Positions 5,689 through 13,762 of a DNA stretch of 15,091 bases are shown here, piece after piece. Under the pieces are notes generated by a model, which did no database searches, was not told the DNA's origin, and saw only the letters and a list, made by a program, of their open reading frames with translations. Position 1 is the first letter of the stretch, and the number at the start of each line of letters is the position of its first letter. This DNA is from an uncultured Clostridia bacterium. GTDB taxonomy: Bacteria > Bacillota > Clostridia > UMGS1883. The translations under genes were made by a program, and so were the position numbers. Location of the stretch: assembly GCA_947630525.1 (NCBI GenBank), contig CANRHW010000012.1, forward strand, positions 1-15,091. Direction: 5' to 3'.

Positions 5689-6560
5689 TTGTTCTCCTCC
5701 CAATCCTTTATATTTTTCAATATTTCGTACATCTGCTTATAGCTGGCATAGCGGCTTTTAGCGATATCGCCTTTTTCCAGCGCCGCAATGACCGCGCAAT
5801 TCGGCTCGGCCGTGTGAGTGCAGCCCCTAAAGCGGCACTGCCCCTCGTATTTTGCAATTTCCGGGAAAAACAGTCGAAGCTCCTGGGCCTTAATACCTTC
5901 CACTTCGAGCCGTGAAAAGCCCGGCGTATCAAGCACGTACCCGCCGTGGGCCGGTATCAGTTCAACATGGCGGGTGGTATGCCGGCCCCTTTCGATGCGG
6001 CTCACATCGCCTACAGTGAGCTGTCTGCCGGTCACAAGGCTGAGCAGGCTGGACTTCCCCACTCCGCTCAGGCCGGCAAAGGCGACGGTTTTTTTGTCAA
6101 TGAGTTCAGTTATTTGTGGTATTCCCTTTCCCTCCCGGGCGCAAACCGTAAAGGCTCTGTAGCCCGCGCCGCGATAAATAGACACAAGCATTTCCGCGTT
6201 CTCGTCGGAAACAAGATCAGTTTTATTGACGCAGACAACGCCCTCTATATTCTTTGACGCCGCCGTGGCAAGCAGCTTGTCGGTAAGCGTCAGATCTGGC
6301 TCTGGAGAAGCCGCCGCACAAACTAACAGTAAAATATCAATATTAGCTACGCTCGGACGTACTAGAAAATTCCTGCGGGGAAGTATCCTGTCAATACTGC
6401 CCGTGCCGTCTTTGTCTATACTGACGCTAACCATATCCCCAACCATGGGAACGAGTTCACGGCGCAGACGGCCGCGGGCGCTGCATTCCACAAGTCCGTT
6501 CTCGGTGCTGACATAGTAGCTGCCGCCGACGCCCTTTATGATTTTACCTTCGGCCGTCAT
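5685..6560 (-). CDS. rsgA: Small ribosomal subunit biogenesis GTPase RsgA
   Basis: A 291-residue circularly permuted GTPase that checks late maturation of the 30S subunit and is stimulated by it. Order of parts: N-terminal OB-fold (about 1-68), then a G domain with the permuted motif order, G4 NKTD (112-115), G1 P-loop GLSGVGKS (163-170), the switch region RHTT (194-197) and G3 DTPG (211-214). A C-terminal zinc knuckle follows, with Cys242, Cys247, His249 and Cys255. Its length is usual. The start codon is ambiguous: ATG 6560 overlaps the prkC stop by one base (TGATG), and a GTG one codon upstream at 6563 is also possible. Position right after the PASTA kinase matches Bacillus, where RsgA (CpgA) is a reported PrkC substrate; whether it is phosphorylated here is inference. 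Confidence 0.96.
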   Translation of the reverse strand: MTAEGKIIKGVGGSYYVSTENGLVECSARGRLRRELVPMVGDMVSVSIDKDGTGSIDRILPRRNFLVRPSVANIDILLLVCAAASPEPDLTLTDKLLATAASKNIEGVVCVNKTDLVSDENAEMLVSIYRGAGYRAFTVCAREGKGIPQITELIDKKTVAFAGLSGVGKSSLLSLVTGRQLTVGDVSRIERGRHTTRHVELIPAHGGYVLDTPGFSRLEVEGIKAQELRLFFPEIAKYEGQCRFRGCTHTAEPNCAVIAALEKGDIAKSRYASYKQMYEILKNIKDWEENK

Positions 6561-8596
6561 CACTGGAACACTACCTCTTTTGTGCCTACAAATTCATTGT
6601 CATAATAAATATCAACGTTTATCGTGCCACGGCTTTTAAGGCTGATAACCGCGGTTCCGGCTTCGGTGTTATGATCCTTTTCATATATCACCTTGCCGTC
6701 GCATATGAGCTTGACCGTGACCTTTGACCTGTCGTCAGGCAAATACAGGGTCAGATATGAGGTTTTCATTTCGGGCACTTGTTCAGGGTCGTCAACGATC
6801 TGCAGAGGCTCCGGCTGCTGAGTATTGGGGCCTGACGGCGTTGTCTCATCCTCGCTGTTTTTGCCGTCATCGTCAGATTCCTTGGCCGGGCCGGTGCTGA
6901 CATATATATCGATATTGCTGCCCCTCGCCACCTTTTCCGAAGCGTCGGGGCTTTGATCATAGACCTTGCCTTTGTCCTCTTTGTTATTGGTATAGTAAAC
7001 CTGCCCAACTTCAAAACCGCTGCGCTCAATGAGCACTCGGGCGTCTTCCTCGGTCGAGCCTACTACCTTGGGTACGATCGAATTTTCACTGCCGGTTGAA
7101 ACGTAAAGCGTAAGACTGTCGCCGGTGCTGAGAATATTGCCGGCCTCCGGCTCCTGACGTACAATGGTGCCGGCGGGATAAACGTCGCTGCTTTCTTCTT
7201 CCTTAACTACAATTATTCCCTTGTTGGCAAGCTGTGCCTGAACGTCGTCAAACTGTAATTTTGAGTAGTCCTCAAGAGTGACAACGTCGGGCCCCTCGCT
7301 GACGACAACTCTGATCTCACGGACACTGCTGACCGTAGCGTCGGAATTTGGAGTTTGAGAAATGATAGTGCCTTTTTCAGCGGGATTGTGTTCATATGCC
7401 TCGACGGCAAGGGTGAAGCCCTTACTGTCGCCAATAAGAGTATCCAACATATTTTCCGCGTCTTCAACTGAAAGGCCGGTGACCTTGGGCACGGGGATTT
7501 CAACTTCGTTCCTGTGCCTGAAACGGATTACCGCATAAGTTGCAAGGAGAGCGATCACCAGAGCCGTGGCAATTATTACGGTGAGCATGACCATCGTGTT
7601 GTCCTTTTTCTTCCGGCGGACAGTCTCTCTGGAATTTTCTCCCCTCAGAGTTTCGGCCCTTTCCTCCTGCCTTGAATGCGTCGCCGCGCTGTCGTCTACG
7701 CGGCGCTTTACCTCGTTTGTGTCGATTTTGCGGGTTCTACCGTTGTCGGGTTCGTTACTTTCAATCTCCGCGTCGGGGTCGATATATAGCAGCTTAAGAT
7801 CATTGAGCACGTCTTCCGCGGTTGCGTATCTCAACCGCACCTCTTTGCTCATAGCCTTAAGTATTATCTGTTCAATTCCCTTGGGAATGGAGGAATTGAG
7901 CTTTCTTGGCGGGATAGGTTCCTCCCGTATATGCTTCATGGCCACAGCAACAGGCGTTTCGGCGTCAAAGGGTATCTGGCCGGTGAATAGCTCGTACATG
8001 ACAACGCCAAGGGAATATATGTCGCTGCGTTGATCGGTATAACCGCCGCGGGCCTGCTCCGGGGAAAGGTAGTGAGCGCTGCCTATGGCCGTACTGCTCA
8101 TTTTTGTGGTATTGTTGTTGGACGCCCTCGCTATGCCGAAATCGGTCACCTTTAGTATTCCTTCGGGAGTAAGCACGATGTTTTGGGGTTTAATGTCCCT
8201 GTGAATGATGTGCTTTTGATGAGCGTGTTCAAGAGCGCGGCATATCTGCATGGAATAATCCGCGGCTTCCTTCCAGTATAAACCGCCAGGCTTATTCTTA
8301 ATATAATCTTTAAGTGTCCGTCCGCTGAGAAACTCCATTACGATATATTGTATACCGTCCTCGTCGCCGACGTCGTAAATCTGAACTATGTTTTGATGCG
8401 ACAGGCTGGCCGCCGCCTGAGATTCGATGTTAAAGCGGCGTATAAACTCCTCGTCTTCCTTATATTCGCTGTGGAGCACCTTTACGGCCACAAAACGATT
8501 AAGCATACGGTCCTTGGCCTTATAAACATTGGCCATGCCTCCGCTGCCCACTTTTTCAATTATTTCATATCTGTTCCCGAGAACTCTTCCGATCAC
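6560..8596 (-). CDS. prkC: PASTA-domain Ser/Thr protein kinase (PrkC/StkP type)
   Basis: A 678-residue membrane kinase that senses muropeptides or lipid II fragments and phosphorylates cell-wall, translation and metabolic proteins. The cytoplasmic kinase domain (about 10-270) has the glycine loop VGSGGMA, Lys39, Glu58, HRDIKPQN (132-139), DFG (152-154) and an activation loop with several Ser/Thr before SPEQ (178-181), so it looks fully active. A charged juxtamembrane linker (about 275-335) and one membrane helix (336-358) follow. Three extracellular PASTA repeats come next (about 367-434, 435-502, 505-569), then an acidic/Pro-rich linker and a beta-rich C-terminal domain (about 610-678). The start is GTG 8596, because AGGTGA lies 5 bases upstream and MIGRVLGNRYEI is the usual family N-terminus; GTG 8605 is the alternative. 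It follows its antagonistic phosphatase by about 9 bases. Confidence 0.96.
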   Translation of the reverse strand: MIGRVLGNRYEIIEKVGSGGMANVYKAKDRMLNRFVAVKVLHSEYKEDEEFIRRFNIESQAAASLSHQNIVQIYDVGDEDGIQYIVMEFLSGRTLKDYIKNKPGGLYWKEAADYSMQICRALEHAHQKHIIHRDIKPQNIVLTPEGILKVTDFGIARASNNNTTKMSSTAIGSAHYLSPEQARGGYTDQRSDIYSLGVVMYELFTGQIPFDAETPVAVAMKHIREEPIPPRKLNSSIPKGIEQIILKAMSKEVRLRYATAEDVLNDLKLLYIDPDAEIESNEPDNGRTRKIDTNEVKRRVDDSAATHSRQEERAETLRGENSRETVRRKKKDNTMVMLTVIIATALVIALLATYAVIRFRHRNEVEIPVPKVTGLSVEDAENMLDTLIGDSKGFTLAVEAYEHNPAEKGTIISQTPNSDATVSSVREIRVVVSEGPDVVTLEDYSKLQFDDVQAQLANKGIIVVKEEESSDVYPAGTIVRQEPEAGNILSTGDSLTLYVSTGSENSIVPKVVGSTEEDARVLIERSGFEVGQVYYTNNKEDKGKVYDQSPDASEKVARGSNIDIYVSTGPAKESDDDGKNSEDETTPSGPNTQQPEPLQIVDDPEQVPEMKTSYLTLYLPDDRSKVTVKLICDGKVIYEKDHNTEAGTAVISLKSRGTINVDIYYDNEFVGTKEVVFQ

Positions 8597-8601
8597 TGTT
8601 G

Positions 8602-8607
8602 TCACCT
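8602..8607 (-). promoter_or_regulatory. Ribosome binding site that decides the prkC start
   Basis: AGGTGA on the - strand, 5 bases before GTG 8596. It overlaps the alternative GTG at 8605, which would have only AAAGG 3-4 bases upstream. Confidence 0.5.
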
Positions 8608-9328
8608 ACCTTTTTATGAGCACAACCGTAATGTTGTCCTGCCCGCCGCCGGCATTTGCCAGCTCCACCAGCCGCTTGGCTTTTTCTTCGAGGCTGGTAT
8701 TTTCACTGAGAATATAGGCAATGTCAATTTCGGCGACCATATTTGTAAGCCCGTCGCTGCACATAAGGATAATATCCCCCGGCTTGAACGACATGAGATA
8801 TGTGTCGGCAAGCACGGTCTCCTGCGTCCCGAGGGCTCTTGTAATATAGTTGCGCTGTTCGTATGTAAGCGCCTCGTCCCGTGTTAACCGCCCCTGATCG
8901 ATCATTTCTTCAACAAGAGAGTGATCCTTGGTGACCTGATATAAGCCGTGGCCGTTGAAAATATATACCCTGCTGTCGCCTACGTGGCCGATATGCACTC
9001 CCTCGGGAGAGATAACGCATACGTCGCAGGTGGTTCCCATGCCGCTGTACAGAGGCTTGGTGAGCGACATGGCGTAAACATGGTTGTTGGCGTGGTTCAT
9101 TGCGGAATTTATTTTGACGAAGAGATTGCCGTCATCCTCCGCCATAAGTTCCTCCATGGTTTTTACGATGTCTGCCGCGGCCTCGGCGCTGGCAATTTCA
9201 CCGGCCCTGTGGCCCCCCATACCGTCGCAGAGAACAAAAACCGGGTAGCGGCCGTTTTCCGAAACGGCACAATAATCCTGATTTTGCTCACGCATTTTTC
9301 CGATATCAGACAATTCAAAATGTTCCAT
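8606..9328 (-). CDS. prpC: PP2C-family Ser/Thr protein phosphatase (PrpC/Stp type)
   Basis: A 240-residue Mn/Mg-dependent phosphatase that reverses phosphorylation by the partner kinase. Metal-binding and catalytic motifs of bacterial PP2C are all visible: NQD with Asp18, DGMGGH (35-40), GDSR (117-120), SDGLT with Asp192, and GGGQDN with Asp231. No membrane segment or extra domain is seen, so it is a minimal soluble enzyme of normal length. ATG 9328 has GGGAG about 10 bases upstream. It sits 20 bases after rlmN and directly before the kinase gene, the standard phosphatase-then-kinase order of Bacillota, which keeps the two antagonists in one transcript. Confidence 0.97.
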   Translation of the reverse strand: MEHFELSDIGKMREQNQDYCAVSENGRYPVFVLCDGMGGHRAGEIASAEAAADIVKTMEELMAEDDGNLFVKINSAMNHANNHVYAMSLTKPLYSGMGTTCDVCVISPEGVHIGHVGDSRVYIFNGHGLYQVTKDHSLVEEMIDQGRLTRDEALTYEQRNYITRALGTQETVLADTYLMSFKPGDIILMCSDGLTNMVAEIDIAYILSENTSLEEKAKRLVELANAGGGQDNITVVLIKR

Positions 9329-9348
9329 ATTTACTCAACTCCCTTCGC

Positions 9349-10380
9349 TTACAATTGATCGACGATCTCTCTGTTCCTCAGCTGCCCGCAGGAGGCGCTT
9401 ATGTCCGCGCCAAGTTCTCTCCGGAGAGTGGCGTTGACGCCGTTGTTGTTAAGATAGTCCATGAAAGCCTTGACGCTCTCTCTGTCTGTGCGGACGTAAT
9501 CCCTTTCACTCACCGGATTGACAGGAATTAGATTTACATGACAGTTTCTATGCCTGAGCAGCTTTGCCAAAGCCGCCGCATGAGCAAGACTGCCGTTTTT
9601 TTCTGACAGGGCATATTCAAAAGTGACTCTCCGGCCGGTTTTGTTGAAGTACTCGTCACAGGAGGCAAGCGTCTCCGCTATAGTATATGCCTTGGCGACC
9701 GGCATCATTTCACGGCGCAGACCGTCGTCCGGCGCATGTAGGGACAAAGCCAGGTTGACCGGCATACCCTCGCCGGCAAACCGGCGTATTTTATCCGCAA
9801 GGCCACAGGTGGAAATAGTTATGTGCCGCCAACCGATGCCAAGCCCGTTAGGGTCGTTTATGATTTTAAGAAATTTAATTATATTATCATAGTTGTCAAA
9901 GGGCTCGCCTATGCCCATTACAACTACATTACTGATTTTTTCGCCCAAATCTCTTTGGGCGGCTATGATTTGTCCCGCAATTTCGTGCGGGGCAAGGCCC
10001 CTCACAAGGCCGTTAAGCGTTGACGCGCAAAAGGTACAGCCCATACGGCAGCCCACCTGCGAGGATATACAGACGGAATAGCCGTGATGATAACTCATAA
10101 CCACGGTTTCGACAAGATTACCGTCCCGGAGCTCAAATAGGTACTTTATTGTTCCGTCCAACTTTGACACCATTTTTTTACGTATCTGCGGCAGGTATAT
10201 CTCCGCATTCAGAGCGAGCTTTTCTCTCAGCTTTTTACTGAGGTCGGTGCAATCGTCAAGGCTCCCGGCGCCGCGGCTTATCCAGCGGAATATTTGTTTG
10301 CCGCGGAAAGCGCCCTCTCCCATTGAAAGCATATATGCGGTAAGCTCGTCAAGGGTCAGGTCGCCAAGATTAAGTGGCAT
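9349..10380 (-). CDS. rlmN: Dual-specificity 23S rRNA (A2503-C2) / tRNA (A37-C2) methyltransferase RlmN
   Basis: A 343-residue radical-SAM enzyme that methylates C2 of A2503 in 23S rRNA and of A37 in some tRNAs. The radical-SAM cluster motif C-x3-C-x2-C is at Cys111, Cys115 and Cys118 (CRMGCTFC). GIGEPFDNYD (157-166) is the SAM-binding GEP block. Cys331 in SASCGQL is the methyl-carrying cysteine needed for catalysis. The length fits RlmN. Cfr-type resistance paralogues cannot be excluded by motif alone, but operon position makes RlmN far more likely. The start is ATG 10380 with AGGAGG 9 bases upstream; a TTG at 10410 would precede that site and overlap rsmB. Confidence 0.97.
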   Translation of the reverse strand: MPLNLGDLTLDELTAYMLSMGEGAFRGKQIFRWISRGAGSLDDCTDLSKKLREKLALNAEIYLPQIRKKMVSKLDGTIKYLFELRDGNLVETVVMSYHHGYSVCISSQVGCRMGCTFCASTLNGLVRGLAPHEIAGQIIAAQRDLGEKISNVVVMGIGEPFDNYDNIIKFLKIINDPNGLGIGWRHITISTCGLADKIRRFAGEGMPVNLALSLHAPDDGLRREMMPVAKAYTIAETLASCDEYFNKTGRRVTFEYALSEKNGSLAHAAALAKLLRHRNCHVNLIPVNPVSERDYVRTDRESVKAFMDYLNNNGVNATLRRELGADISASCGQLRNREIVDQL

Positions 10381-10389
10381 TGCGCGATC

Positions 10390-10395
10390 CCTCCT
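10390..10395 (-). promoter_or_regulatory. Consensus ribosome binding site that decides the rlmN start
   Basis: AGGAGG on the - strand, 9 bases before ATG 10380 and just past the rsmB stop (10398-10400). It rules out the longer TTG-initiated reading. Confidence 0.8.
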
Positions 10396-10397
10396 GT

Positions 10398-11657
10398 CTA
10401 AATTCTGCAAAATGCCGAAATATAAAAGCCGTCAGTACCGTGTTTGTCCGGCCTGAGCTGAATTGCGGAGCTGTCGGGTTCAGGCCCGCAGCCGAGAGCC
10501 GCCGAAGCGAATTCCGGATGTGTTTTCAAAAACCATTTGGTAATACCCTCGTTTTCCGCTTTGCTTATGGTGCAAGTGGAATAAACCAACCGCCCGCCGG
10601 GGCTGACGTAGGCCGCAGCGTTATTAAGTATCTCCTGCTGTAAATTGGCCAGCTCGCGGCTGTCTGTCTCGTCTTTTTTCCATTTTATATCGGGTTTGCG
10701 CCGGAGTATACCCAAGCCGGAGCAGGGGCCGTCAACAAGAACTCGGTCAAAAGCGCCTTCAAATTCGGGGTTGAACCTTGCCGCGTCATTGAGCCTGGCA
10801 TTTATATTTACATGGAGCCTTTTTGCGCCGACCTCAATAAGGCTTATTTTCTGCTCGTATATGTCGCAGGCGGTAACATTGCCGCCCAGATACGCCGCGA
10901 AGAAAGATTTTCCGCCCGGAGCCGCGCAGAGGTCAAGGACTTTAGAGCCGGACCTGACGTCCAAGGCCAGGACGGCAAGCTGAGACGCCGGGTCCTGCAC
11001 AGCCACAAGACCGTCGGCGTAGGCCCGGGAATGAGTGGGGCCGCCGGATTTATACAAAAGAGTATACGGACTGTATTCGGTCCTTTCAAAACCGTCGGGC
11101 ACCTCCGCCGCGTTGAGGCGGCAATAGGTCGCCGGTTCATCCAACATTGCGGAGAGCAGATTTTCACAGTCGGGCTGCTCACGCTTCCACTTTTCAACAA
11201 GCCAAAGCGGGGCCGAATATTTTATTGCCAACAACTGGTCGCCGTCAAGGCCGTCGAGGAAGTCTCCCCCCTCCGCCGCTTTGCGCAGGACGGCGTTCAC
11301 ATATCCGGCTGATGCGGGGTTGCCGTAACGGCGTGCAAGCTTCACACATTCGTTGACGGTGGCGCTCGGCAGTATTTTTTCCATATATCGGAGGCAAAAA
11401 ACGCCCATCCTTAATATATTCAGGATCCATAGGGAAAGCTTTTTTATTCTGATTGACGAAAGGCTTGCTATGATATGGTCAATATACCCGCGGTTCTTTA
11501 CGGTTCCTATGACTATTGCGGTGCACAGCGCGTTGTCGCGGGGCTCCATGGCCGCACGGGACAGCGTGTTTTCCAAAGCGATGTTAAGGTATGCGCCCTC
11601 GGCGTCAATGTCCCTTAAAACCTTCAGAGCGGCTTCGCGGGCACCAAGAGCCCGCAT
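10398..11657 (-). CDS. rsmB: 16S rRNA (cytosine(967)-C(5))-methyltransferase RsmB
   Basis: A 419-residue enzyme that makes m5C967 in 16S rRNA. An N-terminal NusB-like RNA-binding domain (about 1-130) precedes the linker and the Rossmann-fold methyltransferase domain (about 215-419). SAM-binding motif I is LDLCAAPGGK (241-250). Motif IV is DGPCSG with Cys312, and motif VI is YSTCT with the nucleophile Cys362; this two-cysteine arrangement is specific to m5C RNA methyltransferases. RRKPDIKW and the terminal DGFYIS are also family blocks. ATG 11657 overlaps the upstream peptidase stop by one base (TGATG), with GGAGGG upstream, so the two are translationally coupled. Confidence 0.97.
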   Translation of the reverse strand: MRALGAREAALKVLRDIDAEGAYLNIALENTLSRAAMEPRDNALCTAIVIGTVKNRGYIDHIIASLSSIRIKKLSLWILNILRMGVFCLRYMEKILPSATVNECVKLARRYGNPASAGYVNAVLRKAAEGGDFLDGLDGDQLLAIKYSAPLWLVEKWKREQPDCENLLSAMLDEPATYCRLNAAEVPDGFERTEYSPYTLLYKSGGPTHSRAYADGLVAVQDPASQLAVLALDVRSGSKVLDLCAAPGGKSFFAAYLGGNVTACDIYEQKISLIEVGAKRLHVNINARLNDAARFNPEFEGAFDRVLVDGPCSGLGILRRKPDIKWKKDETDSRELANLQQEILNNAAAYVSPGGRLVYSTCTISKAENEGITKWFLKTHPEFASAALGCGPEPDSSAIQLRPDKHGTDGFYISAFCRI

Positions 11658-12343
11658 CAGTCGTCCCTCCGCCGCCCCGCGGCAATGGCCATGAACCGTA
11701 ACAGGTTCGCTACCGAAACAGCAGCCGCCGCCACATAAGTCATGGCCGCGCTGCCAAGCACTTGTTTGACCGCCGGTACCTCGTCCTGGTCAAGGTAGCC
11801 GCTGCCGCCAAGTATTTTAATGGCACGGCCCGAAGCGTTGAGCTCGACCGGCAGCGTTATCAACTGAAAGGCTACGCTGGCGGCGAAAAAGATTATGCCG
11901 ATGTTAAGGATAATATCCGCAAAGGCCATATAATACATCACAAGCCCAATCATTATGAGATATGGGCCGAAGCGGCAGCCAAAGCTGGCCACGGGAACGA
12001 TAGCGTTGCGTATTTTTATAGGCACATATCCTACGGCGTGCTGCACGGCATGGCCCGCTTCATGGGCGGCCACGCCCACCGCCGCCACAGAGGTGGAATT
12101 GCGCACTGAATCTGAGAGCCTAATCACATTGTCTCTCGGGTCGTAATGGTCTGTTAGATTGCCGGAAACAGCCTCGATTTCAACATTGCGCAGTCCGTTC
12201 TCATCGAGTATCATCCTTGCCGCCTGGGCGGCGGTAAGGCCCCGCCTTGTCATAACGCTGGAATATTTGTTGAATGTGCTGTTTACCTTGAACGAAGCCC
12301 AGATAGAAAATGCCGAGGCCACCAAAACCAAAATAAGATACAT
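11657..12343 (-). CDS. Membrane-embedded zinc metallopeptidase, YugP family (Zn_peptidase_2)
   Basis: A 228-residue integral membrane protein with an N-terminal membrane anchor (about 1-16), a cytoplasmic-size soluble stretch and the zinc motif HEAGH (94-98). Two further membrane helices span about 113-139 and 143-166, and a last hydrophobic region lies at about 198-221. The LPVELNAS block (164-171), with Glu167 as a probable third zinc ligand, is typical of the YugP/DUF-type neutral zinc metallopeptidases. Substrates of this family are not known to me. ATG 12343 follows fmt by 5 bases, with a G-rich AGGGGGG upstream, and the stop overlaps rsmB. Its constant presence in this clostridial operon suggests co-regulation rather than a proven functional link to translation. 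Confidence 0.9.
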   Translation of the reverse strand: MYLILVLVASAFSIWASFKVNSTFNKYSSVMTRRGLTAAQAARMILDENGLRNVEIEAVSGNLTDHYDPRDNVIRLSDSVRNSTSVAAVGVAAHEAGHAVQHAVGYVPIKIRNAIVPVASFGCRFGPYLIMIGLVMYYMAFADIILNIGIIFFAASVAFQLITLPVELNASGRAIKILGGSGYLDQDEVPAVKQVLGSAAMTYVAAAAVSVANLLRFMAIAAGRRRDD

Positions 12344-12348
12344 AGGCT

Positions 12349-13278
12349 TTACCCCCCTAAAATTGTCCCTTTGTCTATCCTATGACCGCGCAGGTATTCC
12401 TTTACCGTCATTTTACTTTTCCCTTCAAATTTGACGTTTTCAATTTTAACTGCGCCGTTGCCGCAGGCGACTGTAATACCGCTGTCGTCAACGGCTATGA
12501 CTTCGCCGGGAGCGCCCTCGCCGTTTACCCGGCGCACCATGTCTATTACAAAACGCTTGCCGTTAAGGAAGCTATAGGCCATGGGCCAAGAGTTTAAGCC
12601 GCGCACTATGTTGAAAATGTCGGCCGATGACAGACTCCAGTCTATTTTTCCCTCGGCTTTGGTCAACATATGGGCGTAGCAGGCGAGACTTTCGTCCTGC
12701 TTTTCGGCGGAAAAATCGCCGCGCTTAAATCTCTCCACAGTGTCGATCAAGACCTTGCCGCCCAGCTCCGCAAGCGCGTCGTGCAGCATAGAGGCCGTCA
12801 TATTTTCCTCAATGGGCGTTTCGGCCCTGATTATCATATCGCCGGTGTCGAGCCCTTTTTCAAGAAACATTGAGGTGACGCCGCTCACACTGTCCCCCGC
12901 CATTACCGCCCGCTGTATGGGCGCGGCTCCGCGAAATCTGGGCAAAAGCGAGGCGTGAATATTTATGCACCGATATTTAGGATAATTCAGTATATATTCA
13001 GGCAATATTTTGCCGTAGGCAACTACAACTATAAGCTCCGGGTCAAGCTCTTTGAGAAGCGGTAAAATAGCCTCGTCCCGAAGAGTTTCCGGCTGATAAA
13101 CTTTAAGGCCTTTTTCAAGGGCGTAGGCTTTGACCTCCGGCATAGCCAGCTCCATTTTGCGGCCCTTGGGCTTGTCTGGCTGCGATATAACGCCGACTAT
13201 TTCATTGGTGCCGTCTTTCACCAGCGCTTCAAGGCTTTTCTTTGCAAATTCCGGCGTGCCCATAAAAAGTATTCTCAT
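12349..13278 (-). CDS. fmt: Methionyl-tRNA formyltransferase
   Basis: A 309-residue enzyme that formylates initiator Met-tRNA using 10-formyl-tetrahydrofolate. The N-terminal Rossmann domain starts MRILFMGTPEF and carries the catalytic triad Asn106 and His108 in INIHASLLPRFRG and Asp144 in GLDTGD, at the same numbers as in E. coli. The C-terminal OB-like domain (about 205-309) binds the tRNA and includes the LNSWPMAYSF segment. Length is normal. ATG 13278 is 9 bases past the def stop and its AAGGTGG overlaps that stop codon. def-fmt adjacency is nearly universal in bacteria, since the two enzymes add and remove the same formyl group. Confidence 0.98.
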   Translation of the reverse strand: MRILFMGTPEFAKKSLEALVKDGTNEIVGVISQPDKPKGRKMELAMPEVKAYALEKGLKVYQPETLRDEAILPLLKELDPELIVVVAYGKILPEYILNYPKYRCINIHASLLPRFRGAAPIQRAVMAGDSVSGVTSMFLEKGLDTGDMIIRAETPIEENMTASMLHDALAELGGKVLIDTVERFKRGDFSAEKQDESLACYAHMLTKAEGKIDWSLSSADIFNIVRGLNSWPMAYSFLNGKRFVIDMVRRVNGEGAPGEVIAVDDSGITVACGNGAVKIENVKFEGKSKMTVKEYLRGHRIDKGTILGG

Positions 13279-13287
13279 TCTACCACC

Positions 13288-13746
13288 TTAGTCCTCAGTC
13301 TCAACGAAACGTTTGACCTTTTCCACATAGAGTATGCCGTCTAAATGATCCAGCTCATGGCATAGACAGCGGGAGTATAGCTCCTCGCCGGTATATTCAA
13401 AACGCCTGCCGTCGCGGTCATAGGCAATGACCGTAGTTTTCATCGGCCTTTCCACTTCGCCCGCCTTGCCGGGAACGCTGAGGCAGCCCTCCACATCGAC
13501 ATAGCTGCCCTCGGTCTTGACAATTACAGGATTTACAAGTTCGAGCATCTTGTCGCCAAGATTGATAACCACGGCGCGTTTAAGTATGCCCACCTGCGGC
13601 GCGGCCAAACCGACCCCGTTGAACAGGGTGAGAGTTTCTTTCATATCGTCAAGCAGGCTGTGAAGCCTCTGATCAAATTCAGTTACGGAGCGGCATTTTT
13701 TTGTAAGGCACGGATCGCCTATTTCTCTGATTTTCCTATATGCCAC
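13288..13746 (-). CDS. def: Peptide deformylase
   Basis: A 152-residue Fe/Zn hydrolase that removes the N-formyl group from nascent proteins at the ribosome exit. The three family motifs are complete: GVGLAAPQ (44-51), EGCLS with metal ligand Cys88 (86-90), and HELDH (130-134) with His130 and His134 as ligands and Glu131 as catalytic base. Its short length and C-terminus (VKRFVETED) fit the compact clostridial deformylases. The start is GTG 13746, giving MAYRKIREIGDP, because AAGGAG lies 8 bases upstream. The in-frame GTG at 13755 overlaps that ribosome binding site. It lies 16 bases after priA and 9 before fmt. Confidence 0.97.
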   Translation of the reverse strand: MAYRKIREIGDPCLTKKCRSVTEFDQRLHSLLDDMKETLTLFNGVGLAAPQVGILKRAVVINLGDKMLELVNPVIVKTEGSYVDVEGCLSVPGKAGEVERPMKTTVIAYDRDGRRFEYTGEELYSRCLCHELDHLDGILYVEKVKRFVETED

Positions 13747-13754
13747 TTTGGTCA

Positions 13755-13760
13755 CTCCTT
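13755..13760 (-). promoter_or_regulatory. Ribosome binding site that decides the def start
   Basis: AAGGAG on the - strand, 8 bases before GTG 13746. The upstream GTG at 13755 includes its last base and so cannot be the one served. Confidence 0.75.
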
Positions 13761-13762
13761 TT

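Noticed and set aside
9349..10380. Cfr-type antibiotic-resistance methyltransferase instead of RlmN
   Set aside because: The length, motifs and fixed position between rsmB and the PP2C gene are those of the housekeeping RlmN.
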